From Xanthobacteraceae bacterium (GTDB taxonomy: Bacteria; Pseudomonadota; Alphaproteobacteria; Rhizobiales; Xanthobacteraceae): a DNA stretch of 6,419 nucleotides. The position numbers were made by a program, and so were the translations under genes. Numbering within the stretch: position 1 is the stretch's first letter; each line of letters opens with the position of its first letter. Of this stretch, positions 6,093 to 6,419 are shown piece after piece. Location of the stretch: positions 1 to 6,419 of the forward strand of contig JASHRR010000693.1 in NCBI GenBank assembly GCA_030037185.1. The letters are read 5' to 3'. The notes beneath the pieces are model-generated. The model was given only the letters and a program-made list of their open reading frames with translations. It made no database searches and was not told where the DNA came from.

Positions 6093-6419
6093 ATGAACTC
6101 CATCTCCATTCGGCGCGTCGTCGCCGTCGGCCTGGGCGTCGCAGTCGTGCTGGCATTCATCCCGACGGTACACTCGCAGGGTCCCGTCGAACCGACGGCC
6201 TCCGCCAGCTCCGCGGCCGTGCGGCCCGGCGACTCGCCGGCGGTCGTGCCGTTCAAGATCCGGGTGCCCGACGCGGTCCTCACCGATCTGAAGCAGCGGG
6301 TGAAGGACGTCCGCTACCCGGACGAGCTCGAGGGCTCCAACTGGGATTACGGCACCAACCTCGCGTACTTGAAAACAATTGTCGACTACTGGCGTGACAA
6401 GTACGACTGGCGCGCGCAG
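6093..6419 (+). CDS. Epoxide hydrolase, N-terminal part with signal peptide (gene runs off the right edge)
   Basis: The family opens epoxides to diols with an alpha/beta-hydrolase fold preceded by the epoxide hydrolase N-terminal (EHN) domain. The 109 visible residues start with a signal peptide: charged n-region MNSISIRR, hydrophobic core VVAVGLGVAVVLAFIP, and a probable cleavage site after Val-His-Ser28. An Ala/Ser/Pro-rich linker (30-50) follows. The EHN domain then begins at VPFKIRVPDAVLTDLKQRV (52-70), continues with YPDELEGSNWDYGT (75-88) and ends at YLKTIVDYWRDKYDWRAQ (92-109), a clear match to the family pattern. The catalytic domain with the Asp nucleophile is outside the window, so activity cannot be judged. 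Export to the periplasm or outside is inferred from the leader. Only a weak G-rich ribosome site (ACGGGG) precedes the ATG, but it is the only start that gives a complete leader. Confidence 0.87.
   Translation, partial: MNSISIRRVVAVGLGVAVVLAFIPTVHSQGPVEPTASASSAAVRPGDSPAVVPFKIRVPDAVLTDLKQRVKDVRYPDELEGSNWDYGTNLAYLKTIVDYWRDKYDWRAQ

Overview
The window is a GC-rich bacterial chromosome segment, most likely from a proteobacterium. That placement is an inference from gene content (a DUF2214 membrane protein, a coniferyl-aldehyde-dehydrogenase-type ALDH, an RPE65-family dioxygenase, a group II truncated haemoglobin and an EHN-type epoxide hydrolase); nothing in the sequence fixes genus or species. 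Positions 1-620 look visibly less GC-rich than the rest.

Layout. On the minus strand lie a class I SAM-dependent methyltransferase that runs off the left edge (1-367) and an AraC-type regulator (754-1530, TTG start), separated by about 386 bp with no gene I can support. Divergent from the regulator, on the plus strand, are a small four-helix DUF2214 membrane protein (1823-2276) and an aldehyde dehydrogenase (2321-3738). The 292-bp divergent spacer carries a perfect 12-bp tandem direct repeat that is a candidate operator. Further plus-strand genes follow: a carotenoid/lignostilbene oxygenase (3870-5238), a group II truncated haemoglobin (5350-5796), and after a 296-bp gap a secreted-type epoxide hydrolase that runs off the right edge (6093-6419).

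The most striking observation is that three consecutive genes (DUF2214, ALDH, oxygenase) are each broken by exactly one single-base frameshift at a short G or C run (+1 G at 1901-1904, -1 C at 2709-2710, +1 G at 3921-3922). Correcting each one restores a protein of normal family length with its catalytic residues. This points either to uncorrected indel errors in the assembly or to a recently decaying locus; the sequence alone cannot decide.

If intact, the genes suggest a coherent theme: an O2-dependent iron dioxygenase cleaves a double bond to give aldehydes, an ALDH oxidises aldehydes to acids, a haem globin handles O2 or oxidant chemistry, an epoxide hydrolase opens epoxides, and an AraC regulator may sense a pathway compound. 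The substrate (stilbene/phenylpropanoid or carotenoid-like) is not determined. I see no RNA gene, CRISPR array, insertion sequence, integrase or convincing intrinsic terminator, and no clear evidence of an undescribed system beyond this gene combination.
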